From Parachlamydiales bacterium (GTDB taxonomy: Bacteria; Chlamydiota; Chlamydiia; Chlamydiales; SM23-39), in contig PLXF01000145.1 of the NCBI GenBank assembly GCA_003151315.1, positions 4,842 through 11,206 of the forward strand: a DNA stretch of 6,365 nucleotides. The letters run 5' to 3'. The position numbers and the translations under genes were made by a program. Below are positions 5,320 to 6,365 of this stretch, one piece after another; within the stretch, counting starts at the first letter, position 1, and the number at the start of each line of letters is the position of its first letter. A model generated the notes under the pieces. It ran no database searches and had not been told where the DNA came from. It saw only the letters and a program-made list of their open reading frames with translations.

Positions 5320-6289
5320 ATTATATCCGATCCGATTTGAGCCTGTATACCGGGATTACATCTGGGGAGGGGAGAAGATAGGACGTAAGTATGAGCGGAC
5401 CCATAATTTGGATCGGATGGCCGAATCGTGGGAAATTTCCGATAGAACAGATGGCATGAGTGTTGCTTTAAATGGCTTCTGGAAGGGGAAATCGCTACAG
5501 GAGATCCACAAAAAAATGGGAGAGGAGCTTATGGGAAAAGGGAGAGATTTTTCTTCGTTTCCTCTCCTCATTAAGCTCATCGATGCCCGAGAAAATCTGA
5601 GTATCCAAGTGCACCCGAATGAGACGACAGCGCCCTCCTTGCAAGGAGAGGCTAAAAGTGAATTGTGGTATGTGCTCCACTCAGATCCAGGTGCAGTTGT
5701 CTATGCTGGCCTTAAACCGGGCATTTATGAAGAGAAATTCACCGATGAGATCCGATCGCCTAACTTCCCCGATATGCTCGAACAGATCGAGGTGCATCCC
5801 CACGACGTTATCTACGTTCCGGGCGGGTGTGTCCATGCGGTGGGGGCAGGGTGCCTTCTTTTGGAAGTGCAACAAAACTCTGACACCACCTATCGGATTT
5901 ATGACTGGGATCGAAAACACACTACGGGTAAAAAAAGAGATTTACACCATAAAGAAGCTCTCGCTGCGATCGATTGGAAAGCCGCGCAAGCCAAGGCCGT
6001 TCCCCATAAGATTTCGAGCGATCTCCACCATACCCTTTGGATGGCCCTTTCGGCACCCCACTTTGTCGTCCAACGGGTCGAGGTTTATGATACTTGGCAC
6101 ATCCCCCACCATTTTGACACATTCCAAATCTTCTTCTGTATGGAAGGGGAGGGAGAAATTTCGGTAGGGGGAAAAGGGGAAAAGATTCAAGCAGGAATGA
6201 CCTATCTCCTTCCCGCTGCCTGCCGCTCGGGAGAGATTAAAGGGCGCTGCGACGTTCTCTGGATTACTTTGGAAGGGCATAGACTTTAG
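5312..6289 (+). CDS. manA: Mannose-6-phosphate isomerase, class I (short form)
   Basis: 325 residues, the length of the short class I (cupin-fold, zinc-dependent) phosphomannose isomerases such as the Bacillus type. It interconverts mannose 6-phosphate and fructose 6-phosphate in the cytoplasm, linking glycolysis to GDP-mannose and sugar-nucleotide supply. Visible motifs are YRDYIWGG (13-20), ESWEISD (38-44), LIDARENLSIQVHPNE (89-104), KSELWYVL (115-122), VIYVPGGCVHAVG (166-178) and YRIYDWDR (194-201). Expected zinc ligands are Gln99, His101, Glu117 and His175, with Arg195 as the likely catalytic arginine; all are present. The C-terminal cupin half (about 245-325) is complete. The ATG lies inside the end of yihY (ATGAGTGA), with AAGGA (about 5298-5302) at a suitable distance. 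Confidence 0.95.
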   Translation: MSELYPIRFEPVYRDYIWGGEKIGRKYERTHNLDRMAESWEISDRTDGMSVALNGFWKGKSLQEIHKKMGEELMGKGRDFSSFPLLIKLIDARENLSIQVHPNETTAPSLQGEAKSELWYVLHSDPGAVVYAGLKPGIYEEKFTDEIRSPNFPDMLEQIEVHPHDVIYVPGGCVHAVGAGCLLLEVQQNSDTTYRIYDWDRKHTTGKKRDLHHKEALAAIDWKAAQAKAVPHKISSDLHHTLWMALSAPHFVVQRVEVYDTWHIPHHFDTFQIFFCMEGEGEISVGGKGEKIQAGMTYLLPAACRSGEIKGRCDVLWITLEGHRL

Positions 6290-6365
6290 ACTTCGCACAC
6301 CTCAAAAGCCAATTATTGGGTCACCTCAACGTTGCAACTTTTTTATAGTGATTTAAAATTCTATT
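6290..6365. other. 3' flank of manA, no gene seen
   Basis: 76 bases after the manA stop, AT-rich toward the window end. A small palindrome GTTGCAAC followed directly by TTTTTT is the only terminator-like element; with at most a 2-nt loop it could not form a normal rho-independent hairpin, so I do not call a terminator. No ORF of useful length starts here. Confidence 0.5.

Noticed and set aside
5619..6167. 182-aa plus-strand ORF inside manA
   Set aside because: It is an alternate frame of a clear manA coding sequence, rich in Arg and Pro, with no family motif.
6340..6356. GTTGCAAC-TTTTTT as a rho-independent terminator of manA
   Set aside because: The palindrome has practically no loop, so the stem would be too short to fold; no other stem precedes the T-run.

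Overview
The window looks like a piece of a chromosome from a low-to-mid GC Gram-negative bacterium. My best guess is an environmental chlamydia (Parachlamydia/Waddlia/Simkania-like). That guess rests on the style of the lineage-specific hypothetical proteins and on the mix of housekeeping genes; no marker gene proves it. Only two genes are confidently recognised: a YihY/BrkB-family inner-membrane protein and a class I mannose-6-phosphate isomerase (manA).

Layout. Bases 1-231 hold the 3' end of an unrecognised plus-strand gene. Facing it is an unrecognised 179-aa gene on the minus strand (345-884); the short gap between them holds a 9-bp repeat present twice in tandem and once inverted, a possible shared terminator. 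A 116-bp divergent, T-rich intergenic region (885-1000) follows. Next comes a tightly packed plus-strand cluster (1001-3730) of three paralogous proteins of about 255-276 aa, plus what I read as the C-terminal remnant of a fourth. Each full copy has one N-terminal hydrophobic segment, a Gly-containing loop (YLGxGxQCxxF), a V(L/I)K lysine strand, and a C-terminal N-x-D/E...N...IDFG block, which together resemble a divergent protein-kinase/APH-like fold. Genes overlap or nearly overlap, so they are probably one operon with translational coupling. A 263-bp spacer with a long imperfect inverted repeat (3808-3907) separates this cluster from a second two-gene operon, yihY-manA, whose genes overlap by 8 bp.

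Main points of interest. Copy 1 of the kinase-like family stops at a TAA that lies exactly where copies 2 and 3 have the Tyr codon of the IDFGxY motif. The frame stays open for 53 more codons, and the encoded tail aligns without gaps to the tail of copy 2. The 60-codon ORF after copy 3 aligns the same way, with identical spacing. The cluster therefore seems to be a tandemly amplified family in different stages of intactness, and its catalytic-type residues differ from copy to copy. No mobile element, tRNA, rRNA or CRISPR array was seen.
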